Positions 7,820-15,633 are shown, counted from the stretch's first letter. The stretch is 18,321 nt of DNA from DASPTR01 sp964475545 (GCA_964475545.1 CAYYXF010000016.1:1-18321), one strand, 5' to 3'. Numbers and translations: made by a program. Notes: a model not told the origin generated them from the sequence alone.

Positions 7820-8416
7820 ATGTCATTCTTCAAGAGGCTCAAAGAAGGTTTGACTTCACCTAAAGCAAAAATCTCGATACAGTTCAGCAAGCCCAGTTAT
7901 GCCTTAGGCGAAAACGCTGATGGCACAGTAACTGTCACTTCAGACGAGGAGTTTGACGCTAAAGAAATACGATGTGAGATGCAATGTGTTGAAGAGGCAA
8001 GAAGGGTTAAGCCAGTATATGACGCGGTGGCCAAGCGTGAGGTCCTGAAGGAAGCTTGGGAGTCCGCAACGCTTTATTCCGCAAGGCCTGCAGTTGCCAG
8101 TTCACTACACATAACCCCCGGCTTCTCGCAAACCTATCAATGCAACATGAACATCGCTGCAGGCGCAAAACCCACCTTCCAAAGCATCGACTCAAAAACC
8201 ACGTGGACCGTCAAAGCAGTGATTGCCATCGACGGAAGACCTGACGTAACAAGCCCAACAAATCAGTTGCAGATCACGGCGCCAAGCGCTGCTCCTGTGA
8301 TTAGAGAAAAAGAGATAGTCCGCGAAGTCGTCATGATACCCTGCAAATATTGCGGTGCCCTCATGCCCCAGACGGACACTGCTTGCCCGAACTGTGGCGC
8401 AAAAAGAACAGTATAG
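7820..8416 (+). CDS. Arrestin/Spo0M-like protein with C-terminal zinc ribbon
   Basis: The protein has 198 residues. The first ~155 residues, from KAKISIQFSKPSYALGENADG on through ITPGFSQTYQC and the TTWTVKAVIAIDGRPD strand, follow the arrestin-like beta-sandwich pattern of the Spo0M/arrestin family. A short charged linker (residues about 160-170) leads to a zinc ribbon with C175, C178, C189 and C192 (CKYC...CPNC). Spo0M-type proteins are soluble and appear to be protein-protein adaptors; the zinc ribbon would be a second binding surface. There is no signal peptide or membrane segment, so it should be cytoplasmic. The next gene, 90 bp downstream on the same strand, codes for a membrane protein with a cytoplasmic proline-rich tail; a shared transcript and a physical link are possible, but this is inference. 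The fold call is by eye. Confidence 0.65.
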   Translation: MSFFKRLKEGLTSPKAKISIQFSKPSYALGENADGTVTVTSDEEFDAKEIRCEMQCVEEARRVKPVYDAVAKREVLKEAWESATLYSARPAVASSLHITPGFSQTYQCNMNIAAGAKPTFQSIDSKTTWTVKAVIAIDGRPDVTSPTNQLQITAPSAAPVIREKEIVREVVMIPCKYCGALMPQTDTACPNCGAKRTV

Positions 8417-8506
8417 TCGATTTCATGATGCCTTTTACTGCGGATGCTGACAATCCAAAGCCATAATAACTGTAAGCACAGACTCTAGTAACTTAGGTTG
8501 GACAGA

Positions 8507-9202
8507 ATGAAAAAGGGCATAATCAGAATTATTCCAATTCTGTTAGTTTGGTCAGCCTTGCTAGTCAGTTTTCCAGTCATGGCAGAGTACACATGCGGCG
8601 TTAGGAGCGGAGACTGGACAAAATATAATATCAACATTTCATATGCTGGACAAAGCGTCACAGGGTCAATGAAAATAACGATCCAGAACGTGCAAGGAAC
8701 ACAGATCAGCGGAACCGTTGAAACCAGCGTACAGGGGATCTCTGGCACCCAAACAGAGAATGTCTCAATTGACATCGCAACAGGAACCGGTACGTACGCT
8801 GGGTTCATAATCCCAGCAAACCTTACCGTAGGCAACCCCATCCCAGGCGAATCTGTCAACGTACAAAGCATAGTGACAAAGAATGGCAGGAACGCAATAG
8901 TGGCCAACGCGAGCGTTCCATCTGTAGGTTTCTCGGGTCAAGTCTTCTGGGATCAAGCAACCGGGGTTTTCCTGGAATCGAGCGGCTCGGCAGCAGGAAC
9001 ATCCTACTCGATCACACTAGCTGAAACCAGCCTTTGGGGTGGCGGATTCTTGTTTGACTGGTGGATTTGGATGATAATAGTAGTCGTCGCGGTGGGTCTC
9101 GCGGCTGCGGCGGTTTTGATGCTGCGCAGAAGAAAGCCTGCAGCAACGCAACGTCTCATTCAAGAACAGCCTCCGCCTCCGCCACCACCGCCCCCAGCCT
9201 AA
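8507..9202 (+). CDS. Single-pass membrane protein with signal peptide and polyproline tail
   Basis: I do not recognise a family. From the ATG at 8507 (an in-frame TTG at 8498 is also possible; AGG at 8495-8497 favours the ATG) the protein has 231 residues. It starts with a signal peptide (MKKGIIRIIPILLVWSALLV... ending near PVMA), then about 155 strand-rich, Ser/Thr/Gly-rich residues with several Asn-x-Ser/Thr sites, which should lie outside the cell. A membrane helix follows (from about FDWWIWMIIVVV to AVLML), then RRRK as a stop-transfer signal and a 25-residue cytoplasmic tail ending in nine prolines and an alanine. The codons of the prolines are mixed (CCT, CCG, CCA, CCC). It is preceded by the arrestin-like gene and followed by the etf operon promoter. 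It could be a surface sensor or anchor protein; this is only a guess. Confidence 0.7.
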   Translation: MKKGIIRIIPILLVWSALLVSFPVMAEYTCGVRSGDWTKYNINISYAGQSVTGSMKITIQNVQGTQISGTVETSVQGISGTQTENVSIDIATGTGTYAGFIIPANLTVGNPIPGESVNVQSIVTKNGRNAIVANASVPSVGFSGQVFWDQATGVFLESSGSAAGTSYSITLAETSLWGGGFLFDWWIWMIIVVVAVGLAAAAVLMLRRRKPAATQRLIQEQPPPPPPPPPA

Positions 9203-9264
9203 CCCATACTTTGTCGATGCCATACATTCAAGAAAAGCAGTGACCGAAGGCCATGCTTGCAGGT

Positions 9265-9359
9265 TCAATGTAGACTTGACTCAACTACATCTAAAATGTG
9301 TAGCTGCGAGCAAAAGTTATATGAAATCGTCTGTGAGACAAACTCGGTATTCAGGAGAG
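9265..9359 (+). promoter_or_regulatory. Promoter and putative operator of the etfB-etfA-acyl-CoA dehydrogenase unit
   Basis: An inverted repeat, ATGTAG-N11-CTACAT, lies at 9268-9290, with a further half-site-like AATGTGTAG at 9295-9303. The TATA region CAAAAGTTATATGA is at 9311-9324, 46 nt before the start codon, and a ribosome site AGGAGAG at 9353-9359. The TATA region matches that of the hbd unit at 12 of 14 positions, and both have AATGTA-type half-sites upstream. Confidence 0.6.
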
Positions 9360-9369
9360 TTCAAGCAAT

Positions 9370-10158
9370 TTGGACATAATCGTATGCGTTAAACATGTTC
9401 CCGAGACAGCAGAAGCTGAACTGAAAATTGATGTTAGCGGAAGGGCCATCGAGAAGACAGGGTTAGTTTTTGACATCAACGAGTGGGATGACTACGCGCT
9501 TGAAGAGGCAGTGCGCATAAGAGAGAAGCAAGGCGGAACGGTTACAGCCATAACCATAGGTACTGAAGACTCTGACAGCACGTTGAGAAAATGTCTGGCA
9601 CGTGGAGCAGACAAGGCGATAAGGCTTACTGATCCGAAATTCGAAGGCTCAGACAGCTATGCCATAGCAAAAATCCTTCACAGCACCATCAAAACCCTAC
9701 ACTTCGACATCATACTGTGCGGAGTACAATCAGGTGACGGCGGCTATGCCATGGTCGGTCCAATTCTTGCGGAAATGTTGAACATTCCACACGCGACGAT
9801 GGTCAAGAAAATCGAGCTGGCCACGGGCTCAGCGAAAGTCAACCGCGAACTCGAAGGAGGCCTCGAAGAACAGATCGAAATGAAATTGCCTGCATTATTT
9901 GCAGTTCAGACTGGCATAAACGAGCCCAGGTACGTTTCGATAATGGGCATACGCAAAGCCATGCAAAAGGAAATTAGACTCATGACCTTGGCAGACACAG
10001 GGCTGACTGAAAATGATGTTGGCACAGCGGGTTCTTGGATTAAACTGGAAAAGCTGTACGTCCCACCAGTAGAGAAACAAGCAGAATTTCTCAAGGGAAA
10101 CCCAGACGAAATCGCAGGCAAAATCACTGAAATTCTCAAATCACGGGGGCTCGTGTAA
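9370..10158 (+). CDS. etfB: Electron transfer flavoprotein beta subunit
   Basis: It forms, with EtfA, the flavoprotein that takes electrons from acyl-CoA dehydrogenases. The 262 residues match the EtfB family over its usual length: IIVCVKHVPET at the N-terminus, DINEWDDYALEEAV (nucleotide-binding helix), GADKAIRL, DIILCGVQSGDGGYAMVGP, and the ELEGGLEE/LPALFAVQTGINEPRY strands followed by MGIRKAMQK. The start is a TTG at 9370: homology begins there and AGGAGAG lies 10 nt upstream. The stop is one base before the etfA ATG, so the two are surely co-translated. Whether this ETF bifurcates electrons cannot be settled by eye. Close linkage with an acyl-CoA dehydrogenase supports a role in fatty-acid or related acyl-CoA oxidation. 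Confidence 0.93.
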   Translation: MDIIVCVKHVPETAEAELKIDVSGRAIEKTGLVFDINEWDDYALEEAVRIREKQGGTVTAITIGTEDSDSTLRKCLARGADKAIRLTDPKFEGSDSYAIAKILHSTIKTLHFDIILCGVQSGDGGYAMVGPILAEMLNIPHATMVKKIELATGSAKVNRELEGGLEEQIEMKLPALFAVQTGINEPRYVSIMGIRKAMQKEIRLMTLADTGLTENDVGTAGSWIKLEKLYVPPVEKQAEFLKGNPDEIAGKITEILKSRGLV

Positions 10159-10159
10159 A

Positions 10160-11149
10160 ATGACGGAAATCCTCGTCTTAGCTGAACACCGGCAGGGACA
10201 GATGCGGGACATAACATACGAAATGCTCACGAAAGCCCGAGAACTGGCCGAGAAGACAAACGCAAAGCTAACCGCCATGATACTAGGCAAAAACGTCAAG
10301 GAGCTCGCAAAACCTCTAGCAGAACACGCGAATACAGTAATAGTAGTAGAAGATCAGAGACTGGAGAATTTCAACTCGGAAGCCTACAAGAAAGTCCTTT
10401 CAAAACTAATCAATGAGCATAAACCATCAATCGTCATGATCGGACACACTTCATACGGGATTGATCTTGCACCAAGGCTTGCCACCGTTTTGAAGTTGCC
10501 GCTGGCAACAGACTGCATTGACCTCTCATTCGAGAACGAAGCATTCATCGTAACACGCCAAATGTTCGGGGGCAAAGTCAACGTCAAAGCCACTGCACGC
10601 AAGGCTGAAACCTACATGGTAACAATCCGCCAAGCAGCATTCACCGCAACCAAACCAGCAACACCTGCGAACGGGCAAATCATCGAAGCACAGTCGCCAT
10701 TAACCGAGGAAATAGCTGAGAAACGCTTCATACAATACGTTTTGCCTCCACTTGGCGGCGTTGACATAACGGCCGCAGAAAAACTCGTAGGCGTTGGTCG
10801 CGGGATAAAGGACGTGGCGAACTTGCCTGTGGTGGAAGATCTGGCAAAGACCTTAGGCGGAGTCCTATCATGCTCAAGGCCGATAGTTGACAAAGGCTGG
10901 CTTCCAAGCGACAGACAGGTGGGCACTTCGGGAAAAACGGTCAAACCAAAACTCTACTTGGCCCTAGGAATAAGCGGAGCCTTCCAGCATGTCTTGGGAA
11001 TGAAAAGCTCAGACTTGATCATAGCCGTAAATAAGGACCCGAAAGCCCCAATATTCAGCTTTGCAGACTACGGTGTTGTCGAGGATCTGTTCAAGATAGT
11101 GCCACCGCTGAAAAACAAGATTAATGAGTTACGAACACAGAGATCATGA
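10160..11149 (+). CDS. etfA: Electron transfer flavoprotein alpha subunit
   Basis: The FAD-carrying partner of EtfB, 329 residues. The N-terminal domain has ILVLAEHRQGQMRDITYEML and the ITHTSYGIDLAPRLA-like stretch (MIGHTSYGIDLAPRLATVL). The C-terminal FAD domain is complete: LGGVLSCSRPIVDKGWLPSD with the conserved Arg, QVGTSGK, LALGISGAFQHVLGMK with its His, then NKDPKAPIFSFADYGVV. These match the canonical ETF-alpha FAD site. The GGGGG within the end of etfB (10145-10149) is the ribosome site. The acyl-CoA dehydrogenase starts 21 bp after the stop. No extra ferredoxin domain is fused, unlike some bifurcating EtfA proteins. The downstream acceptor is not encoded next to it; the HdrD-like protein at the left end is a candidate (inference). 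Confidence 0.95.
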   Translation: MTEILVLAEHRQGQMRDITYEMLTKARELAEKTNAKLTAMILGKNVKELAKPLAEHANTVIVVEDQRLENFNSEAYKKVLSKLINEHKPSIVMIGHTSYGIDLAPRLATVLKLPLATDCIDLSFENEAFIVTRQMFGGKVNVKATARKAETYMVTIRQAAFTATKPATPANGQIIEAQSPLTEEIAEKRFIQYVLPPLGGVDITAAEKLVGVGRGIKDVANLPVVEDLAKTLGGVLSCSRPIVDKGWLPSDRQVGTSGKTVKPKLYLALGISGAFQHVLGMKSSDLIIAVNKDPKAPIFSFADYGVVEDLFKIVPPLKNKINELRTQRS

Positions 11150-11170
11150 GCTGATCGAGGAGAAAGGAAA

Positions 11171-12325
11171 ATGGACTTCAAACTTAACCAGGAACAGCAA
11201 GAAATAAAACGCGCCGTTCGCGAATTCGCTGAAAAAGAATTCACACCCGAACTGGCAATAGAATACGATCAGAAAGAAGAATTCCCAATGGCCCTCTACA
11301 AGAAAGCAGCCCAACTTGGGATCACCAGCATGCGCATACCTCAAGAATACTGCGGACAGGGCTACGGAGTCCTCGAAGACTGCATAGCCGTAGAAGAAAT
11401 GTGCAGAGTCGACCCAGGCATAGGCGTCGCAATCTCACTCGGAAACCTAATGATCCCAGATCTCTTGCTAAAACACGGCAACGAGGAGCAAAAAAAGAAG
11501 CACATTCCACCACTTGCCAAAGGCGAGAAGATAGCTGCAGCTGCCTTCACGGAGCCTGAACACGGAAGCGACATAACACGGATGAATTCAACCGCCGTAA
11601 AAAGCGGGAACGAATGGACAATCAACGGAGCCAAAGAATTCATCACGAACGCCACTACCGCTGACACTTTCATTCTTCTGTGCCAATCAGACCCAAACGT
11701 GCAACCTTCCCACCGAGGACAGAGCATATTCATCGCCGAAAAGGGTACGTGCGGGCTAGACGCCACGAAGCTGCATGGAAAGATGGGCATAAAACCGTGC
11801 GTCACGGGTTCGGTTTCTATGAGTGACCTGAAAGTTCCAGAAACAAACCTTGTGGGCGAACTGAACAAGGGCTTTTACTACACGCTTGAGCTTTTTGACG
11901 GGACCAGAATCACGGTGGCTGCGCAAGCTGTAGGCATGGCTCAGGGTGCCTTCGAGAAAGCACTGAACTATGCAAAAACGAGAAAACAGTTCGGACAGCC
12001 AATAATGAGCTTCCAAGGCATAAGCTTCAAACTAGCAGAGATGGCGATCAAAATCGAATCAGCCCGCTTAATGATGTACAAGGCAGCATGGCTCTATGAC
12101 AAGGAGAAACCGAACGCAGTCGCAACTTCGATGGCAAAGGCATACGCAGGCCGCGTAGCCATGGAAGTCACGGATGAAGCCATACAAGTCTTCGGAGGAT
12201 ATGGTTACTTGGCGGACTACCACGTTGAACGCTTCCACCGATGCGCAAAGATAACCGAAATCTACGAAGGAACAAGCGAAATCCAGAAAAGCACTATCGC
12301 CGGGTATCTCGCAAAACAACCATAA
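11171..12325 (+). CDS. Acyl-CoA dehydrogenase (paralogue 1)
   Basis: It introduces the alpha-beta double bond into an acyl-CoA and passes electrons to ETF. At 384 residues it has the full family layout: N-terminal helices (DFKLNQEQQEI...), the flavin-contact strands AAAFTEPEHGSD and EWTINGAKEFITNA, GMGI-type KLHGKMGIK, the C-terminal helices with RKQFGQPI and VFGGYGYL, and the catalytic base E366 in IYEGTSEIQ. E366 is at the position used by short- and medium-chain enzymes rather than that of isovaleryl- or long-chain enzymes. The chain length acted on is not predictable here. The ribosome site is GAGGAGAAAGG directly upstream. It closes the etf unit; a T-rich terminator follows. It is clearly paralogous to the dehydrogenase at 13630, with equal length and over half of the residues alike by eye. 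Confidence 0.93.
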   Translation: MDFKLNQEQQEIKRAVREFAEKEFTPELAIEYDQKEEFPMALYKKAAQLGITSMRIPQEYCGQGYGVLEDCIAVEEMCRVDPGIGVAISLGNLMIPDLLLKHGNEEQKKKHIPPLAKGEKIAAAAFTEPEHGSDITRMNSTAVKSGNEWTINGAKEFITNATTADTFILLCQSDPNVQPSHRGQSIFIAEKGTCGLDATKLHGKMGIKPCVTGSVSMSDLKVPETNLVGELNKGFYYTLELFDGTRITVAAQAVGMAQGAFEKALNYAKTRKQFGQPIMSFQGISFKLAEMAIKIESARLMMYKAAWLYDKEKPNAVATSMAKAYAGRVAMEVTDEAIQVFGGYGYLADYHVERFHRCAKITEIYEGTSEIQKSTIAGYLAKQP

Positions 12326-12330
12326 ACCTA

Positions 12331-12350
12331 TTTTCACATCTTTTCTTTTC
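12331..12350 (+). terminator. T-rich terminator after the etf unit
   Basis: Three T/C-rich runs (TTTTC, TTTTC, TTTTC) lie within 25 bases of the acyl-CoA dehydrogenase stop, without a hairpin, as in archaeal intrinsic termination. A new promoter follows at once. Confidence 0.5.
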
Positions 12351-12362
12351 CGTTCCGCAAGC

Positions 12363-12430
12363 GAATGTATATTCTACATTCAAAAGTTTTATTACTGTTC
12401 TTGGTCCAAACCAATAAAACGTTCAAGGAG
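12363..12430 (+). promoter_or_regulatory. Promoter and operator-like inverted repeat of the hbd unit
   Basis: A perfect inverted repeat GAATGTA-TATTC-TACATTC lies at 12363-12381 and abuts the TATA region CAAAAGTTTTATTA (12381-12394). AAGGAG at 12425-12430 is the ribosome site. Repeat, TATA region and distance to the start codon (61 bases from the C of CAAAAG; 59 at etfB) mirror the etfB promoter. A palindrome touching the TATA/BRE region would suit a repressor or activator of both units. Confidence 0.6.
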
Positions 12431-12441
12431 ACGGAATCATA

Positions 12442-13629
12442 TTGACAGCTGGAAACTTCAAGAAAGCAGCGGTAATCGGATCAGGAGCAATGGGCCACGG
12501 AATCACTCAACTTCTCGCCACAAACGGATACCATGTCACGATGGTTGACATCAACGACGAAATCCTGCAGAAAGCCAAGGAAAAAATCAAATGGAGCCTA
12601 AGCAAATTCGTAGAGAAGAAGAGGATAAGACAGGAAGACGCAGATGCTACACTTGCAAGAATAGCTACAACGACAAGCTACGAGCAGGCCGCGAAAGACA
12701 TAGACTTCGCAATAGAAGCAGCACCTGAAAACATGGAGCTGAAAAAGACGGTTTTTGCCAAGCTCGACCAAGCTGCGCCTCCGCATGCAATATTGGCTTC
12801 AAACACTTCGACGCTGAGCATAACTGAAATGGGCAAGGCAACTAAACGTGCAGACAAGGTCGCGGGAATGCACTTCTTCAACCCACCAGCACTTATGGCG
12901 CTTGTGGAAGTGATAAGGGGCGACAACACGAGTCAAGAAACGACTAACACTCTCGCCGAGCTTGCCAAGAAGCTCGGAAAGACGCCAGTAATCGTGCGAA
13001 AAGACGTGCGGGGCTTCATAGTCAACCGCATACTTGGAGCCGTGTTCAACGAGGCCTTCTGGGCTTACCAACGCAAAGAAGCCACAAAGGAAGGAATAGA
13101 CTCGTCAGTGAAGTACACCGGCGGGTTCCCAATGGGCTGGTTCGAACTTGGGGACTTTGTCGGACTCGACATAGCATACGAAGTTGGCAAAATACTGTAC
13201 GAGGCTTACGGCGAACGGTTCAAGCCCTGCAATGAGGTCATAGACCCCTTAGTGAAAGAAAAGAAGTTTGGGCAGAAAACGGGCGTAGGCTTCTACGATT
13301 GGACAAAGGGAAGACCGCGAATACCCTTCAATCTACTCGACGAGTATGATGTCGACAGGTCTTGGGCAGTAGCGGTGAACGAGGCTGCTTGGCTGATTCA
13401 TGATGACGCAGCAAACCCAGCAGACATCGATACTGGAATGAAACTCGGCACCTACTGGCCTTCAGGCCCATGCGAATACGCAGACCGCACAGGAATAGAC
13501 ATAATCCTGAACAAGCTTAAGGAGCTACACGCAAAATACAATATGGAAATGTACAAACCCTGTCCAGTGCTGGAGGATTACGCCAGCAAAGGCTGGACGG
13601 GAAAGAAGGCAGGAAGGGGGTTCTACTAG
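12442..13629 (+). CDS. hbd: 3-hydroxyacyl-CoA dehydrogenase with duplicated C-terminal domain
   Basis: It oxidises 3-hydroxyacyl-CoA to 3-ketoacyl-CoA with NAD. The Rossmann domain has GSGAMG at 13-18, the acidic MVDIN at the end of the second strand, the substrate loop SNTSTLSI, the catalytic His in GMHFFNPP, and GFIVNRIL with its Asn. The first C-terminal domain ends with GQKTGVGFYDW (about residue 285-290), and a second copy runs from about 305 (WAVAVNEAAWLIHDDAA) to the end in GKKAGRGFY. In many archaea and bacteria this double C-domain is fused to an enoyl-CoA hydratase; here the hydratase is a separate gene two places on. The start is a TTG at 12442 with AAGGAG 11 nt upstream. The stop TAG is followed directly by the ATG of the next gene. 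Confidence 0.92.
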   Translation: MTAGNFKKAAVIGSGAMGHGITQLLATNGYHVTMVDINDEILQKAKEKIKWSLSKFVEKKRIRQEDADATLARIATTTSYEQAAKDIDFAIEAAPENMELKKTVFAKLDQAAPPHAILASNTSTLSITEMGKATKRADKVAGMHFFNPPALMALVEVIRGDNTSQETTNTLAELAKKLGKTPVIVRKDVRGFIVNRILGAVFNEAFWAYQRKEATKEGIDSSVKYTGGFPMGWFELGDFVGLDIAYEVGKILYEAYGERFKPCNEVIDPLVKEKKFGQKTGVGFYDWTKGRPRIPFNLLDEYDVDRSWAVAVNEAAWLIHDDAANPADIDTGMKLGTYWPSGPCEYADRTGIDIILNKLKELHAKYNMEMYKPCPVLEDYASKGWTGKKAGRGFY

Positions 13630-14784
13630 ATGAAGTTTGAACTCGAAGAAAGTCAAATCGGAATTGTAAACGCTGTTAAGGAATTCTGCGCCAAAGAGTT
13701 CAAGCCCGAACTGGCATTGGAGCTTGACAGGAAAGAGGAATTTCCCTTAGACCTGTATAGGCAGGCGGCTAAACTCGGATTCACGAGCCTCAGCCTTCCG
13801 CAAGAGTACGGCGGCCAAGGCTTTGGACTGCTTGAAACATGCTTGGCCATTGAAGAAATGTGTAGGGCGGATTCGTCGCTCGGGGTTGCCGTGTCAAGCG
13901 CTTCCTTTGGAAGCGAATTCATCGCTGTGCTGGGCACGAAGGAGCAGAAGGAGAAGTATCTGCCGCCTATATGCAAAGGCGACTGGATAAGCGCAGCAGC
14001 ATTCACCGAACCAAACGTTAGTGGAAGCGACATCACACGTATGGAGACGACTGCCACGAAATACGGGAACGAATGGTGGATAAATGGGACCAAGACTTTC
14101 ATCACGAACGCCACAACCGCCGACTTCATAGTCGTCCTGACACAAACAGACGCAAAGATTAGACCGACGTACAGGGGCGAAACTCTCTTCGTTGTAGACA
14201 AGGGGACTCAGGGGCTTGAAACCTCAAAGCTGCATGACAAGATGGGAGTTCGCTGTTCAGTCACAGGCGAAGTTCGCTTCGACAACGTGAAAGTTGCCGA
14301 CCAGAACATAGTTGGCGAACTGAACAGGGGATTCCACCATTCCATGGAGTTCTTCGACAAAACAAGAGTGGGAGTTGCCGCGCAGGCCGTGGGTATGGCT
14401 CAAGGCGCTTTCGAAATAGCCTTCAAATATTCCAAACAAAGGGAAGCTTTCGGACAGCCGCTACTGCAGCATGAGCTTATAGGTGCTGGTTTAGCCGAGG
14501 CGATGACCAAGATCGAAGCTGCAAGATGGATGACTTATCGTGCTGCGTGGCTCGTTGATGCGGGCAAAATGGATCCCATGGTGACTGCGATGGCGAAGTT
14601 CTATGCTGGAAAGATAGCTATGGAAGTCACGGATCTCGCCATACAAGTGCTGGGCGGCTATGGATACTTGGGCGAATACCGCGTTGAAAGGTACCATCGC
14701 GACGCAAAGATAACTGAAATCTACGAGGGCACGAAAGAGATTCAGAAGCTAACCGTGCTTAAGTATCTGCTCAGAAAATTCTAA
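13630..14784 (+). CDS. Acyl-CoA dehydrogenase (paralogue 2)
   Basis: A second 384-residue acyl-CoA dehydrogenase, colinear with the one at 11171. It has AAAFTEPNVSGSD, EWWINGTKTFITNATTADF, KLHDKMGVR, VGVAAQAVGMAQGAF, REAFGQPL, LGGYGYLGEYRVERYHRDAK and the catalytic E366 in IYEGTKEIQ. It has a one-residue insertion in the FTEP loop (FTEPNVSGSD against FTEPEHGSD). The two should differ in substrate: side chains of the pocket segment (ELFDGTRITVAAQ against EFFDKTRVGVAAQ) are not the same. It starts directly after the hbd stop with the ribosome site AGGGGG inside hbd (about 13614-13620). The enoyl-CoA hydratase follows after 46 bp. Confidence 0.93.
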   Translation: MKFELEESQIGIVNAVKEFCAKEFKPELALELDRKEEFPLDLYRQAAKLGFTSLSLPQEYGGQGFGLLETCLAIEEMCRADSSLGVAVSSASFGSEFIAVLGTKEQKEKYLPPICKGDWISAAAFTEPNVSGSDITRMETTATKYGNEWWINGTKTFITNATTADFIVVLTQTDAKIRPTYRGETLFVVDKGTQGLETSKLHDKMGVRCSVTGEVRFDNVKVADQNIVGELNRGFHHSMEFFDKTRVGVAAQAVGMAQGAFEIAFKYSKQREAFGQPLLQHELIGAGLAEAMTKIEAARWMTYRAAWLVDAGKMDPMVTAMAKFYAGKIAMEVTDLAIQVLGGYGYLGEYRVERYHRDAKITEIYEGTKEIQKLTVLKYLLRKF

Positions 14785-14830
14785 AAATATTATAGGCAGG
14801 TGGACCTAAACACAAGCAGGGTGAACAAAG

Positions 14831-15619
14831 ATGAGCAAAGCATATGAAACCATTAAAATTGAAAGGGAAGAAAAAACGCTTTGGATTATACTGAACAGAC
14901 CGCATAGGCTGAATGCCTTCAACGACGTCCTAATCGAAGAGCTTGCTGACTCCCTAGACACGGCGGAAAAAGACGCAAGCATAAGATGCGTTGTAATAAT
15001 GGGCGACGGTGACAGAGCCTTCAGTGCCGGTGCGGATGTCACTATGTTTCCAAAGGCAACACCAGTAAAGGCTGAAGAATTCTCCAGAATGGGGCAGAAG
15101 GCCTTCGGCAAAATAGAAGAAATGTCTAAACCTGTGATCGCAGCGATCAACGGTTTTGCACTTGGCGGCGGCTTGGAGCTGGCCTTAGCATGCGATTTCA
15201 GAGTGGCAGCCGAACATGCAGAGCTTGGAAGCCCAGAAATAATATTAGGCTTAATCCCAGGCTGGGGAGGAACCCAAAGACTAGCTAGGCTAATAGGATT
15301 ACCGAGGGCCAAGGAAATCGTGATGCTGGGGAACAGGCTGAAAGCTGACGAAGCACTGAAGATAGGGCTAGTCAACAAGGTTGTCCACTACGAGAAGCTG
15401 CGCGAAGAAGTTCGCGAAATGGCTAAAAAGCTCTCTGACGGGCCGCCTGTGGCCATGAAATACGCGAAACACGCGTTGAATTTCGGAACACAAGTGCCGC
15501 TTGAGACTGGACTGCGATTAGAAGCTGGGCTCATGGGACTGTCATTCTCCACCGATGATCTCAAAGAAGGATTAGAAGCCTTCATGGCAAAGCGAAAAGC
15601 CGAGTTCAAAGGCAAATAG
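14831..15619 (+). CDS. Enoyl-CoA hydratase (crotonase family)
   Basis: It adds water to 2-enoyl-CoA in beta-oxidation. The 262 residues include LNRPHRLNAF, the first oxyanion-hole segment FSAGAD (64-69), INGFALGGGLELALACD with E116, and GSPEIILGLIPGWGGTQRL with E136. E116 and E136 match the two catalytic glutamates (144 and 164) of the rat mitochondrial hydratase, with the same 20-residue spacing, so hydratase activity is favoured over other crotonase activities. The ATG at 14831 has GGGTGA about 7 nt upstream. It is the last gene of the hbd unit; a T-rich stretch and a new TATA box follow. Confidence 0.92.
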   Translation: MSKAYETIKIEREEKTLWIILNRPHRLNAFNDVLIEELADSLDTAEKDASIRCVVIMGDGDRAFSAGADVTMFPKATPVKAEEFSRMGQKAFGKIEEMSKPVIAAINGFALGGGLELALACDFRVAAEHAELGSPEIILGLIPGWGGTQRLARLIGLPRAKEIVMLGNRLKADEALKIGLVNKVVHYEKLREEVREMAKKLSDGPPVAMKYAKHALNFGTQVPLETGLRLEAGLMGLSFSTDDLKEGLEAFMAKRKAEFKGK

Positions 15620-15633
15620 CCCACTATACCCAT

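Noticed and set aside
14806..15378. 190-codon minus-strand frame opposite the enoyl-CoA hydratase
   Set aside because: It is the antisense shadow of a gene with intact catalytic residues; its Ser/Ala/Pro-rich content is typical of such shadows.
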